Shown here: one piece after another, positions 33,918-42,362 of the stretch
How the letters are laid out: the number at the start of each line of letters is the position of its first letter
Position numbering within the stretch: the stretch's first letter is position 1
NCBI GenBank assembly: GCA_040876735.1
Contig: JBBDPC010000033.1
Coordinates: forward strand, 73,916-137,915
Direction: 5' to 3'
Source of the DNA: Natronomicrosphaera sp040876735
GTDB taxonomy: Bacteria; Planctomycetota; Phycisphaerae; Phycisphaerales; Phycisphaeraceae
Length of the DNA stretch: 64,000 nt
Program-made: the position numbers and the translations under genes
The notes under the pieces: model-generated
What the model was told of the DNA's origin: nothing
Databases searched by the model: none
What the model saw: only the letters and a program-made list of their open reading frames with translations

Positions 33918-34127
33918 ATGCACGAAGTCCACGACGGCCAGTGCGGCCTCTGCCAGCACTTCGGCGAACAGCACCCCCAGGCGGAGCAGCTCGTCACCAT
34001 CCGCGTCAAAGGCGTCGGCCCGGAAGATTACGTCGACGAATGCCACCACCCGCGCCACGAGTCGCTGCACCTGAAAGTCACCCCCATCAGCGGCTGCGAC
34101 GGCTTCGAACCCGCCCAGGCCGCGTGA
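33918..34127 (+). CDS. Small Cys/His-rich protein (putative zinc binding)
   Basis: This 69-residue protein is MHEVHDGQCGLCQHFGEQH followed by a second part with VDECHHPRHESLHLKVTPISGC. It has CxxC early, then C-HHP-H-x3-H and a final C, giving four or more possible zinc ligands. The length and pattern look like a small conserved planctomycete family, but I cannot name it. The ATG at 33918 has a clean AGGAG site 7 bases upstream, and the frame's further upstream extension to 33873 is not needed. Not linked to neighbours by spacing; a palindrome precedes it. Confidence 0.75.
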   Translation: MHEVHDGQCGLCQHFGEQHPQAEQLVTIRVKGVGPEDYVDECHHPRHESLHLKVTPISGCDGFEPAQAA

Positions 34128-34149
34128 GGCGGGATCAATCCGAGGCAGA

Positions 34150-34311
34150 GTTTCGCGCAGAGTCCGCCAGGAGCGCGAAGAACGCAGAGAAAAAATTGAG
34201 GTTGAGCCGAGTGCGCATACGCGGGCACCGCCGGCCGACGGATCAGCAACTCACTCAAGCTCATGCTTTATCTCTGCGTTCTTCGCGCTCCTGGCGGACT
34301 CTGCGCGAAAC
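34150..34311. repeat. Perfect 41-bp inverted repeat with 80-bp centre
   Basis: 34150-34190 (GTTTCGCGCAGAGTCC...GAAC) is the exact reverse complement of 34271-34311. The 80-bp centre contains shorter direct and inverted pieces and no gene. The element sits between the Cys-rich gene and the convergent M42 peptidase, so it could form a cruciform or a bidirectional terminator, or be a MITE-like insert. Confidence 0.9.
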
Positions 34312-34347
34312 GCTTTTGTCCAAGTGCCGGAGCGGTCGATGATGCCG

Positions 34348-35421
34348 TCACCCCACCTGCTCCAGGTAGGCGGCCAGCAGGTCGCGGCAGGCGTGCAGGT
34401 CGTCGAGGTGGACCATTTCCGTCACGGTGTGGATGTAGCGCGTCGGGCACGACAGCGTCATGGTGCGCAGGCCCTTGCCCACGCGCTGCATCGCCGCCGC
34501 GTCGGTGCCGCCGCGTGGCAGGATCGACCGCTGGTGCTTGATCTTCTTCTGCTTCGCCACCCGCTCGAACGCTTCGAACACGTCCACGTCCGCGATCGAG
34601 GCCGAGTCCATCACGGTCAGCCCCGCGCCCGCGCCTTGCTCGGTGACGCGCTGCTCGGTCGGCACGCCGGGCGTGTCGACGCACAACGTCGTGTCCACCG
34701 CGATGCCGATGTCCGGCTCCAGCCCGAACGCCGCCGCCCCGGCCCCGCGCAGGCCCACCTCCTCCTGCACCGTGAACACCGCCTGCACTTCGCAGTCGTG
34801 ATGCTTGAGCTGCTCCAGCGCACGCAGCACGATCCAGCACGCCACCCGGTTGTCCAGGCATTGCGAGACCACTGTGTTGCCCATCGGCGTCAACGATGAG
34901 CGCAGCACCACCATGTCGCCAAGCTGCACGCGCTTCTTCACTTCGTCGCCCGGCAAACCCAGGTCGATCACAAACTCTTCAATCTCCGGCACCTTCTTGC
35001 GGTCTTCCGGGTCCGCCAGGTGCACCGGCTTGCCCGCTGGGTTCAGCACGCCCGGCAAATCCTTCGAGCCGTCCCGCAGGTCGGGACAGACCGTCACCAT
35101 GCGGGCAAAGAGGTTGCGGTTGTCGAACCCGCCCACGGGATTGATGCGGACGAAGCCACGGTCGTCCACGTGCTTGACCAGGAATCCGATCTGGTCCATG
35201 TGCGCCGCCAGCATCACGCGCTGCGGCGACTTGCTCGCGCCGCCTTTTTTCTTGCCGCCCTTGGGCCGGGGCTTGCGGATCGCGATCACCGAGCCCAGCG
35301 CGTCCACCTGCACCTCGTCGACCAGGGGCTTGACCCGCTTGCGAATCAACTCACGCAGGCGATGCTCCCGGCCCGGCACCGCCGGCGTCTCGACCAGTTC
35401 CGTAAGTAGTTTCATAGCCAT
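34348..35421 (-). CDS. M42 family aminopeptidase
   Basis: This 357-residue protein is an M42 metallopeptidase (glutamyl aminopeptidase/CelM type). The metal ligands are visible in order: MLAAHMDQIGF (His) near residue 70, QCLDNRVACWI (Asp) near residue 190, TVQEEVGLRGA (catalytic Glu pair) near residue 220, IAVDTTLCVDTPG (Asp) near residue 245, and TRYIHTVTEMV (His) near residue 330. It cuts N-terminal residues from peptides in the cytoplasm as a large assembly. A Lys/Gly-rich insertion (RPKGGKKKGGASKS) near residue 52 is unusual. It is transcribed toward the inverted repeat. Confidence 0.95.
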   Translation of the reverse strand: MAMKLLTELVETPAVPGREHRLRELIRKRVKPLVDEVQVDALGSVIAIRKPRPKGGKKKGGASKSPQRVMLAAHMDQIGFLVKHVDDRGFVRINPVGGFDNRNLFARMVTVCPDLRDGSKDLPGVLNPAGKPVHLADPEDRKKVPEIEEFVIDLGLPGDEVKKRVQLGDMVVLRSSLTPMGNTVVSQCLDNRVACWIVLRALEQLKHHDCEVQAVFTVQEEVGLRGAGAAAFGLEPDIGIAVDTTLCVDTPGVPTEQRVTEQGAGAGLTVMDSASIADVDVFEAFERVAKQKKIKHQRSILPRGGTDAAAMQRVGKGLRTMTLSCPTRYIHTVTEMVHLDDLHACRDLLAAYLEQVG

Positions 35422-35538
35422 GAAATCTACCCGCCGCGCCGGCCGGGAGCAATTCGCCCACGCCTCGCGGGGAGGGAGAGGGCGTCAATTGAGTAGCTCG
35501 ATGTGCGTCTGAAATTGGCGCCCGGCGTGATGAACCGG

Positions 35539-36258
35539 TCATTCCTTGTAGCGATACCCCACGCCGCGCACCGTCTCCAGCCGGTCGCCCACCGCGCCCA
35601 GTTTCTTGCGCAGCGAAACCACCTGCACGTCCACCGAGCGGTCGGTCACCGCGGCGAAACCTTCGTGGATCGACTCGATGATCTGCTGACGCGTGAACAC
35701 CCGCCCCGGCCGGGTCGCCAGCACGGCCAGCAGGCGGAACTCGGTGGCCGTCAGGTCGACCGGCTTGCCCTCGGCCAGCACCTCGTGACGCTCGGGATCG
35801 ATGCTCAGCCCCGGCGCCCGGATCGTGCCGCGGTTGTGCTCGCCCTCGCCCACCTCCGCCCCGGCCCGGTGCAACACCCGCTTGATCCGCGCCAGCAGCA
35901 CGCGCGGACTGAACGGCTTGGTCACGTAGTCGTCCGCCCCCATCTCCAGGCCACGCACGATGTCCGCCTCCTCCCCCTTGGCGGTGAGCATGATCACCGG
36001 AACATTGGCCGTGGCCGTGCGGCTTTTCAGCGATCGGCAGACCTCCAACCCGTCCATCGCCGGCAGCATCAGGTCCAGCAGCAGCAGGTCCGGCGGCGTC
36101 GCCCGCGCCAGACGCAGCCCCTCCTCGCCCGTGTCCGCCACCTGCACTTGGTACCCCTCGCGCACCAGGTTGTAACGCAACAGTTCGAGCAGGTCCGGCT
36201 CATCCTCCACGATCAGAATGGTCACATCTTCAGCGGTCGGGATGTCGGTCGCGTTCAT
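35539..36258 (-). CDS. PhoB-like response regulator (OmpR/PhoB family)
   Basis: This 239-residue protein has a receiver domain (TILIVEDEPDLLELL, phosphorylation Asp in LLLDLMLPAMDG near residue 60, MLTAKGEE, DYVTKPFSP with the conserved Lys) and a winged-helix DNA-binding domain (LTATEFRLLAVLATRPGRVFTRQ and VRGVGYRYKE at the end). The start is uncertain: ATG 36258 and ATG 36270 both lack strong ribosome sites. Next to it (36414) is a phosphate-porin-like gene on the same strand, so a phosphate-responsive role is likely. No sensor kinase gene is in the window. Confidence 0.85.
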   Translation of the reverse strand: MNATDIPTAEDVTILIVEDEPDLLELLRYNLVREGYQVQVADTGEEGLRLARATPPDLLLLDLMLPAMDGLEVCRSLKSRTATANVPVIMLTAKGEEADIVRGLEMGADDYVTKPFSPRVLLARIKRVLHRAGAEVGEGEHNRGTIRAPGLSIDPERHEVLAEGKPVDLTATEFRLLAVLATRPGRVFTRQQIIESIHEGFAAVTDRSVDVQVVSLRKKLGAVGDRLETVRGVGYRYKE

Positions 36259-36413
36259 GGCGGAATCCATCAAACGGTCCGGCCCCGGCGGCGTGCGCGA
36301 GCCGGCATCATATCCCAAATCGACACACATTTCGATCATCGACGAAAGGGCAAAGACGCCCACGACCTCCCGCCGTGGGCGTCGCCCCCCTCCATCTCCG
36401 CATCTTGTCACCT

Positions 36414-37730
36414 TCAGAACAGAAGCTGGAACTGCGTCCGCCAGACGAACTGGTCATCCGCGCCCGCCTCGTCGGTCAGCAGGCCCAGCCCATTGCTGCC
36501 GCCGACGAATGTGCCGTCCAGCGGGTCCATCACCCAGACGATGTCCGACGTCAGCTTCGCGGCGTGGCCCTTGAAGTAGTAGGTCGCGCCCAGCGTCAGC
36601 AGGCTCACGTCCTCCGCGTCCCGGCTGCTGTCCGGCATCAGCATCTCGTACCGGGCGAATGGCTCGAACCGGTCGTCAAACATGTAGCTGCCCTGCACCA
36701 GGAAGCCGAGGTCCTCAAACTTCTCCGCCCCCTCGGCCACCTTCGTGTCATGCAGACCGGCCACGGCGCCGTACAGCCCGATGTGGTTCATCTTCACCGT
36801 CGCGTCCACCGTCCAGCGAAGCTGGTCGTCCACGATCGCATCGTCCATCCCCTCATCAAAGTGCGCCGCCACACCCAGGAACGCCGCGAACCCTTCATCC
36901 CCCCACGCGCCGAAGTTGCTCAACTGTCCCCACTCGCCCGCCAGCTTCACGTCCGCCCGGCCGCTGAGCCCGAGGTGCGTCGACGTGTTCTGGAAGCCGA
37001 CGAAGTCCTCGCCCGCCCCGTCGCTGACCATGAACGCCAGGCGGACCGGGTCCATGCGGTGCGTCAACTGCACGCCCGAGCTGTACCCCGCGCCGAAGTG
37101 GGCTTCGACCAGCGAACGTTCCACCGCAAGCTGCCGCGAGGAGCTTTGCAGCGTCTCACGCAGGAACGGAATCTTCATCGTGCCCGCGATGATCGCCGTG
37201 TCATCCGTGAGCTGGTAGTTGATCACGGCCTCCTCAATGGCGATGTTCCCGCCGTTGCGGCTGACCACCGGCATGATCTTGAAGCCGAGGCGCGGGTCGC
37301 CGACGTGGCCGGAGAACGAGAGCTTCGTGCGACGATGCTGGAAGCCCTCGGTCACCTCGTCGTCCGCGTCATTGCGGAAGTTGGCGATGTAGCGGAACTG
37401 GATCTGCCCGCCGATGTTCAGGCGGTAGGCGTTGTCCGCACTGGCGAGGAAGAACTTGCCGTCGTGGCCGGCGGTGAGGCCGCCCTGGCCGAGGCTGGCG
37501 CGGGTGTCGGCGTCGTTGAGCACTTCGGCGATCAGGGTCTTGACCTCCTCCGCCCGCCGTTCGTTCATCCACGTCTGGTCCGCTTCGCCGCGCACCTCGG
37601 CCACCTCGGCGCGAAGCGCGGCCAGCTCCGCACGCAGCGCGGCCACGTCGTCATCCTGCGCCATCGCCGGCATCGTCACGCCCAGCGCGACCGCTGCGAT
37701 CATGGCGCCCCTGGTCTGCTTGCCAATCAT
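36414..37730 (-). CDS. Porin, phosphate-selective O/P-like
   Basis: This 438-residue outer membrane beta-barrel has a signal peptide (QTRGAMIAAVALGVTMPAM then AQDD), a coiled-coil region rich in AALRAEVAEVR (residues 30-50), and barrel strands with ending aromatic residue: QLLF at the C-terminus. The motif RRTKLSFSGHVGDPRLGFKI and the NYQLTDD segment match OprP-type porins (PF07396). It would move phosphate or anions across the outer membrane. The gene precedes the regulator and they may share a transcript, separated by about 155 bases. A candidate Pho-type box is upstream. Confidence 0.85.
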   Translation of the reverse strand: MIGKQTRGAMIAAVALGVTMPAMAQDDDVAALRAELAALRAEVAEVRGEADQTWMNERRAEEVKTLIAEVLNDADTRASLGQGGLTAGHDGKFFLASADNAYRLNIGGQIQFRYIANFRNDADDEVTEGFQHRRTKLSFSGHVGDPRLGFKIMPVVSRNGGNIAIEEAVINYQLTDDTAIIAGTMKIPFLRETLQSSSRQLAVERSLVEAHFGAGYSSGVQLTHRMDPVRLAFMVSDGAGEDFVGFQNTSTHLGLSGRADVKLAGEWGQLSNFGAWGDEGFAAFLGVAAHFDEGMDDAIVDDQLRWTVDATVKMNHIGLYGAVAGLHDTKVAEGAEKFEDLGFLVQGSYMFDDRFEPFARYEMLMPDSSRDAEDVSLLTLGATYYFKGHAAKLTSDIVWVMDPLDGTFVGGSNGLGLLTDEAGADDQFVWRTQFQLLF

Positions 37731-37818
37731 CTGTGAATCTCCTTGGGTGGGATAAAAGCGAGACTGCCGTGCTCGGCTGCACGGTTGGCAAGAAAGTAGA
37801 CCCGCCGCGTGAAGCGGT

Positions 37819-37848
37819 GGTTACCGCAATGTGAATTAACGGTTAATC
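37819..37848 (-). promoter_or_regulatory. Candidate Pho box-like direct repeats upstream of porin
   Basis: On the minus strand this stretch reads TTAACC, TTAATTCACA and GGTAACC, three TTAAC/TNAC-like units at roughly 11-base spacing, about 90-110 bases before the porin start. This resembles PhoP/PhoB boxes (TTAACA-type repeats) seen in some bacteria. It overlaps the stop codon of the DUF971 gene. Only pattern similarity supports it. Confidence 0.3.
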
Positions 37849-38184
37849 CGCTTGCTCGGCCGGATCGATCTCGCGCAGGTAGGTCCACGAATACAGCCCC
37901 GTCTCATGCCCGTCGGAAAAGCGGATGCGCAGCGCATAGTTGCCCACCAACTCCGCCCCCTCGGCCATCAACGGCCCGCCCTTGCCGCTCGCCGATGCGG
38001 GCAGCACGGTCAGCGGATCCTTCGCCATCTGCTCCCGCAACTCCCGCGCGTCGGCCGAGGGCGACATCTTCCGCAGATACGCCACCGGATACACCGACAC
38101 CCGCCCGTCCGACCACGTGATGGTCAGCGCAGTGTCCTTCTTGAGGTCGATGTGCTTCGGACGAATGGGGGTGGGGTCGGGCAT
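37843..38184 (-). CDS. DUF971 domain protein
   Basis: This 113-residue protein contains DTALTITWSDGRVSVYPVAYLR near residue 17 and ALRIRFSDGHETGLYSWTYLREI near residue 84. The paired HxxGxYxWxYLR-like ends are the DUF971 signature, also present at the N-terminus of gamma-butyrobetaine hydroxylase. Proteins of this size are widespread; function is unclear but may relate to iron-sulfur assembly. It lies just upstream of the porin. The ATG at 38184 lacks a strong ribosome site. Confidence 0.85.
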   Translation of the reverse strand: MPDPTPIRPKHIDLKKDTALTITWSDGRVSVYPVAYLRKMSPSADARELREQMAKDPLTVLPASASGKGGPLMAEGAELVGNYALRIRFSDGHETGLYSWTYLREIDPAEQAD

Positions 38185-38257
38185 GGGAATGCGATCTAGT
38201 CGGCATCATCTGTAAAGACACCCCCCCAGCAAGCAAGAGGGGATTCGGATCAAGTCG

Positions 38258-38617
38258 TCAGGTTTGCCTCCGGAATTCCGTCAGCGCCCGTTCAAGGGCG
38301 GCGATCACTTTCTGTCGTTGCGATTGCTTGAACAATCGCGAAGGCAACCGCTCATACCATCGCTGCCAATAGTGCTCAAGGCGAACGTTTGGAAGCCGTG
38401 AGCTTGGGTGCAGTTTTTCACGGAAGAAGGCCAGGCACGTCTCGATCTGTTCAAGCGACTGGAATTCGAACGTAAAGGAGGCCACCTCAACAAAGTACGC
38501 CCATCGCTCGATCAACGGGTCAGCGGCCGCTTTCCTTGGGAAGCCGCCGAGATGTACCGTTGACATGTAATCAACGTGGCGATCTGGATCACATCTTTCT
38601 CGCCAGTGCCGCGACAT
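38258..38617 (-). CDS. Conserved hypothetical protein, 119 aa
   Basis: This 119-residue protein has a DxHVDYMSTVHLGGFP start, ERWAYFVEVASFTFEFQSLEQIETCL in the middle and a basic end (KQSQRQKVIAALERAL). It has no signal or membrane segment. The aromatic FTFEF/SLEQIE pattern is like small conserved proteins I have seen in diverse bacteria without assigned function. The final coding gap to the pyrophosphorylase gene is only 12 bases. Function is not known. Confidence 0.55.
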   Translation of the reverse strand: MSRHWRERCDPDRHVDYMSTVHLGGFPRKAAADPLIERWAYFVEVASFTFEFQSLEQIETCLAFFREKLHPSSRLPNVRLEHYWQRWYERLPSRLFKQSQRQKVIAALERALTEFRRQT

Positions 38618-38629
38618 GCTCAGCCTCCA

Positions 38630-40063
38630 TCAAAGCAGCAGCTCACTTTTCGCCGCCACCGCCTCGGGCAGCTTCACGGCCTGCAAGTCGCTCGCCTCGA
38701 TCGCGGTGAGTTGGGCAATCTCGATCACCGCGTCCGGCTTGTCGTCCACGCGCGGCACCTTCACGCCGTTCGCCTCCAGCCAGCGCGCCGCACGCTCGAT
38801 CTGGATCGCCCGGCTACTGTCGGGGCTGTCCACGCCCTCGGCATTCTTGATCGGCGCGAACTCCTCGATGCGGTCCGTCTCATACACAATCGACGTGTCG
38901 CACATCGGCAGCGCATCGAACACGAACGTCTCCAGCTTCACCGCGTTCGGCTCATCCGGCGCGACCTGCTCCCCCGTCGTCTGGTCGAGATGCGCCACCT
39001 TCTTCTCCGCGCGGTGGAATGGCAGGTTGAACGAGCCGCCGGTGTTCAGCGACTCGACGAAGCCGACGCTCATCACGTGAATGGCGATCGACCCCGCCCG
39101 GAAGCGCAGCTCCCCCTCGGCCGTGCGCTGCTCGGCCAGTTCGTCGGGCAGGTCGGAATATTCGATCACCGTCACCCGGCCATCGACGAGCGCGAAGTTG
39201 CCCAGCTTTTCCTTGGCGAACGCCTTGGGCAGCATTTTGGAGGACATCTGCGCCTGGTCCTGCGCATGCAGGCCGAGGAACAGCGGGTCGACGACCTTGA
39301 CGATGGGGTTGTCGACCTGGACGTAGCTGATCTGCTCGATGCCGCGCTTCTGCATGTCGGCGATGGCGCCGCTGGCGTGCAGCGCCTTGAGCGAGCCGCC
39401 GTGGCCGTTGGGCGAGAGGGCGAGTTCGTCGCGGTCGGCCAGCAGCACCTTGCCGGTGTCGCGGTCGAGGGCCGGCATCATGCCTTGCGGGAAGATCATG
39501 ACGTTGGCGGGGTCGAGGCCGAAGGTGTCGTTTTCCTTGAAAAACGCGCGGGTGTCGGCGTCGTTGATCGGGCTGGTCATGACGTACCAGGGCACGATGC
39601 AGCCGTACTTGGACTGCGTCTTGCGGATGTACTCGGCGAAGCAGGCGAACAGGGGCAGCTTGCGGATGGGCGTGGCGGGGAAGGTGCCCTTGGGGCCGTC
39701 CCAGCCGAGGCGTGTGCCCTGGCCGCCGGCGACGGTGAAGGCGGCGACCCGGCCGTCGCGGATGAGTTGTTCGCCGTGGGCCCGGGCGTCGCGGTAGCGA
39801 TCCTGGAGGTCGGCCGGGGGATCGTTGGGATACCACGGCGCGGGCTCGACGTTCTCCGGCAGCTTGAACACAGGCTTGTGGCGCACGTGCGTTTCGATCA
39901 GGCGATGTACCTCCGGCCAGTCGACGGACTCGATCTGGCTGAGCAGTTTGTCCTGCTGGTCTTCGCTGAGGTCATCGAAGTATTGCAGGACGTGGGCTTG
40001 GTCGACCGCTTCAAGGGCCTGCTTGGCGGATCCGTAGCGTTGGGTGAGGGTGGTGGTGGGCAT
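38630..40063 (-). CDS. UDP-sugar/UDP-HexNAc pyrophosphorylase family protein
   Basis: This 477-residue protein has AFTVAGGQGTRLGWDGPKGTFP near residue 105, the UDP-N-acetylglucosamine/UDP-glucose pyrophosphorylase loop (LxGGxGTRLG with the following Lys). Downstream are MTSPINDADTRAFFKEND and YVQVDNPIVKVVDPLFLGLH, typical of eukaryote-type UAP1/AGX. It would make UDP-GlcNAc, UDP-GalNAc or UDP-glucose from UTP. The start at 40063 is chosen; an in-frame ATG at 40096 has less support. It likely feeds cell-wall and polysaccharide synthesis. The substrate cannot be settled from sequence. Confidence 0.88.
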   Translation of the reverse strand: MPTTTLTQRYGSAKQALEAVDQAHVLQYFDDLSEDQQDKLLSQIESVDWPEVHRLIETHVRHKPVFKLPENVEPAPWYPNDPPADLQDRYRDARAHGEQLIRDGRVAAFTVAGGQGTRLGWDGPKGTFPATPIRKLPLFACFAEYIRKTQSKYGCIVPWYVMTSPINDADTRAFFKENDTFGLDPANVMIFPQGMMPALDRDTGKVLLADRDELALSPNGHGGSLKALHASGAIADMQKRGIEQISYVQVDNPIVKVVDPLFLGLHAQDQAQMSSKMLPKAFAKEKLGNFALVDGRVTVIEYSDLPDELAEQRTAEGELRFRAGSIAIHVMSVGFVESLNTGGSFNLPFHRAEKKVAHLDQTTGEQVAPDEPNAVKLETFVFDALPMCDTSIVYETDRIEEFAPIKNAEGVDSPDSSRAIQIERAARWLEANGVKVPRVDDKPDAVIEIAQLTAIEASDLQAVKLPEAVAAKSELLL

Positions 40064-40146
40064 GGCTAAAGTCTCGGTTGGGTAGGCATCGCCCACCGTG
40101 GCGGATCATCAGCGGTTTTTATCGTAGGCAAAGGGCAAAGCCCACC

Positions 40147-40395
40147 CTACTGTTTTCGCTGGTCGAACTCCGATTGCAAGTGGTCGAGCTTCTTTTTCGT
40201 GTCGTATTGCATCTCGATCAAGCGATCTTCAATGCGGTCGATCAAACGAATGAGTACGGCCATCACGATCAGGATCGTCGCGAGAACGAGGTAGCCCAAT
40301 GCCAGCCCCAGCCCATCTTCGATAAAGCTGACAATGCCAAAGAACACGCACAGGGCAATCGGTATGCTCAAAAGATAGGGTAGCAATCGCAGCAT
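40147..40395 (-). CDS. Small two-helix membrane protein
   Basis: This 82-residue protein has two hydrophobic helices (LLSIPIALCVFFGIVSFI and ALGYLVLATILIVMAVLIRL) and a C-terminal charged coiled-coil-like tail (DRIEDRLIEMQYDTKKKL). It shows codon bias and sits alone between two convergent-like minus genes. No strong ribosome site is evident. Function unknown. Confidence 0.6.
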   Translation of the reverse strand: MLRLLPYLLSIPIALCVFFGIVSFIEDGLGLALGYLVLATILIVMAVLIRLIDRIEDRLIEMQYDTKKKLDHLQSEFDQRKQ

Positions 40396-40424
40396 GATGG
40401 CAGTGTAACAAAAGGCGCACGGCC

Positions 40425-40441
40425 GCTAAGCCGCAAGCGGC
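40425..40441. repeat. Short repeat GCTAAGCCGCAAGCGGC
   Basis: Second copy of the 17-base motif at 26589-26605, differing at one base. It lies just beyond the stop codon of the chlorite-dismutase-family gene. Confidence 0.5.
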
Positions 40442-40446
40442 TGGGG

Positions 40447-41157
40447 TTACTCCGGGCTTTGGTAGGCGACTTTGCCGACGAAAAACGGGCCGAGGTTTTC
40501 GAGGTAGAGCGCGGTCTGCGTCGTGGAGCGCATGGCCTGGACGACGGCCGAGAGCGGGTGGAGGTCTTTGCCGATGATGCCGACGACGAAGTCGTTGTCG
40601 TGGCGGTCGAGGCCGTGGCAGGCGAGGCGGATGTCGTGGGCGTAGTCGGCACGGCCGAAGGCGAAGCCGATCTTGCCATGCTCCATGAGGATTTCGCGCT
40701 GCTCGTCGTCGGGCAGTTGCATGAATTCGCCCGAGCGGCGCAGCGGGTACCAGATCGCCCACGGCCAGTCGGGGTTCAGGGCCGTGCGGCGCGGGCGTTT
40801 GAGCAGCGTCTCTTCGAGGTCCGGCTCGTAGCCGAGGCTGTACGTTCGGCCGAAGAGGGTCAGTTCGGGTTTGGGCGTGAGGCCGGTCCACGGCTCGGCA
40901 TCGAGCAGGTCGCGCAATGGGCCGACGAAGAAGGCGGGGTCTTCGCTTTGCACGAGCAGCGCGACGCCCTGCGGATCGTGCGCGTCTTCGTAAAGCGTGG
41001 CGGTGAGGTCGCCTTGGCTAGCGAGTGCGTCGCGTAGCGGCGCGGTGTCGCGGCAGCCGGTGAAGGCGAGCAGTTGCATGAACAGGCGACGGTCGAGTTC
41101 CTGGCCGCCGCGGCCTTTCTCGGCCAGGTCCGGCTTTTCGGTGGCTTCACGTTGCAT
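40447..41157 (-). CDS. Chlorite-dismutase/HemQ family protein
   Basis: This 236-residue protein resembles the chlorite dismutase-like superfamily, which includes the coproheme decarboxylase HemQ. The C-terminal half carries EILMEHGKIGFAFGRADY, DIRLACHGLDRHDNDFVVG and MRSTTQTALYLENLGPFFVG, the family's helix with the haem-ligand region and the terminal strand. The start at 41157 has no clear ribosome site. A HemQ role in coproporphyrin-dependent haem synthesis is plausible, but a divergent paralogue cannot be excluded. I could not mark the proximal His with certainty. Confidence 0.8.
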   Translation of the reverse strand: MQREATEKPDLAEKGRGGQELDRRLFMQLLAFTGCRDTAPLRDALASQGDLTATLYEDAHDPQGVALLVQSEDPAFFVGPLRDLLDAEPWTGLTPKPELTLFGRTYSLGYEPDLEETLLKRPRRTALNPDWPWAIWYPLRRSGEFMQLPDDEQREILMEHGKIGFAFGRADYAHDIRLACHGLDRHDNDFVVGIIGKDLHPLSAVVQAMRSTTQTALYLENLGPFFVGKVAYQSPE

Positions 41158-41263
41158 GATGCCGTTAGCTTAGCATGGAACGGGCGATAGGATAGAGCGT
41201 GTGGCAAAGATGAAGACGCGAAGCCGTCCACGGCTTGCGAGGGAAGACGAAGGGTAGGCGCCG

Positions 41264-42361
41264 ATGCGGTATGCACTGATTATTGCCGGCGGCTCGGGCA
41301 CGCGGTTGTGGCCGATGTCGACGAAACAGATGCCCAAGCAGTTGATCCCGTTCATCGATGGCCGATCGCTGTTGCAGATCGCCATGGACCGGCTGGAGGG
41401 CCTGCTGCCGCGCGAGCGCATCTACATCTGCGCCAGCGAAGGGCAGAAGCAGGCGATGCTCGAACACCTGCGTGGGTTCGACGAAGCGCAGTTCATCGGC
41501 GAGCCGGTGGGCCGGGACACGCTCAACGCGGTGGGGCTGGGCACGGCCGTCCTGACGAAGCAGGACCCGCGTGCGGTGGTGGCCGTGTTCACCGCTGACC
41601 ACCTGATCCGCCCGGAGCATGAGTTTCGCCAGATCGTCGAGCACGGCTATGAACTGGCGGAGCAGCGGGAGAAGGTGCTGGTGACATTCGGCATCAAACC
41701 GACGCACGCGGCGACGGGGTTCGGCTATCTCGCGCTGGGCGAGCCGGTCGCCGGGCATGACGCGTTCACCGTCACGGCGTTCAAGGAGAAGCCGAACACG
41801 CCGACGGCGGAGCAGTATTTCGCGGCGGGTCCGGAGCGGTACTTGTGGAACAGCGGCATGTTCGTCTGGCGTGGCGAGACGTTGCTGGGTTTGATCGAGA
41901 AGTATGAGCCGGGCAATTATGCGGGGCTTGCGCGGTGCGCCGCGGCGTGGGGCGAGCGGGAGTGGTCGCGGGTGGTGGCGGAGGTGTATCCGAAGCTGAA
42001 GAAGATCAGCGTGGACTACGCGGTGATGGAGCCGGCGGCGGAAGATGAGGACGTGACGGTGGCGGCGGCGCCGATGCGGCTGTCGTGGCTGGACGTCGGC
42101 TCGTGGCCGAGTTATGCGACGACGCTGGCCAGCGACAGCGCGGGCAACACGGCGGCGTGCGATCGGCAGGTGATGCTGGACTCGAAGAACACGCTGGTGG
42201 CGTCGAGCGAAAGCGGTCACCTGATCGCGACGATGGGCGTGGAAGACCTGATCGTGATCCACACCGCCAAGGCCACGCTGATCTGCCGTGCGGACCAGGC
42301 GGAGCGGATCAAGGAGCTGCATCAGCAGGTGGGCGAGCGGTTCGGCGATGAGCACTTGTGA
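41264..42361 (+). CDS. manC: Mannose-1-phosphate guanylyltransferase
   Basis: This 365-residue protein starts MRYALIIAGGSGTRLWPMS with the nucleotide loop GGSGTRLWP, followed by KQLIPFIDGRSLLQ. It later has VFTADHLIRPE near residue 100, GYLALGEP and FKEKPNTPTAEQY, with WLDVGSWPSYA near the end, all typical of the mannose-1-phosphate guanylyltransferase (GDP-Man pyrophosphorylase) family. There is no fused isomerase domain. It makes GDP-mannose from GTP for polysaccharide donors. The gene is followed after one base by ruvX, so the two are co-transcribed. Confidence 0.93.
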   Translation: MRYALIIAGGSGTRLWPMSTKQMPKQLIPFIDGRSLLQIAMDRLEGLLPRERIYICASEGQKQAMLEHLRGFDEAQFIGEPVGRDTLNAVGLGTAVLTKQDPRAVVAVFTADHLIRPEHEFRQIVEHGYELAEQREKVLVTFGIKPTHAATGFGYLALGEPVAGHDAFTVTAFKEKPNTPTAEQYFAAGPERYLWNSGMFVWRGETLLGLIEKYEPGNYAGLARCAAAWGEREWSRVVAEVYPKLKKISVDYAVMEPAAEDEDVTVAAAPMRLSWLDVGSWPSYATTLASDSAGNTAACDRQVMLDSKNTLVASSESGHLIATMGVEDLIVIHTAKATLICRADQAERIKELHQQVGERFGDEHL

Positions 42362-42362
42362 C

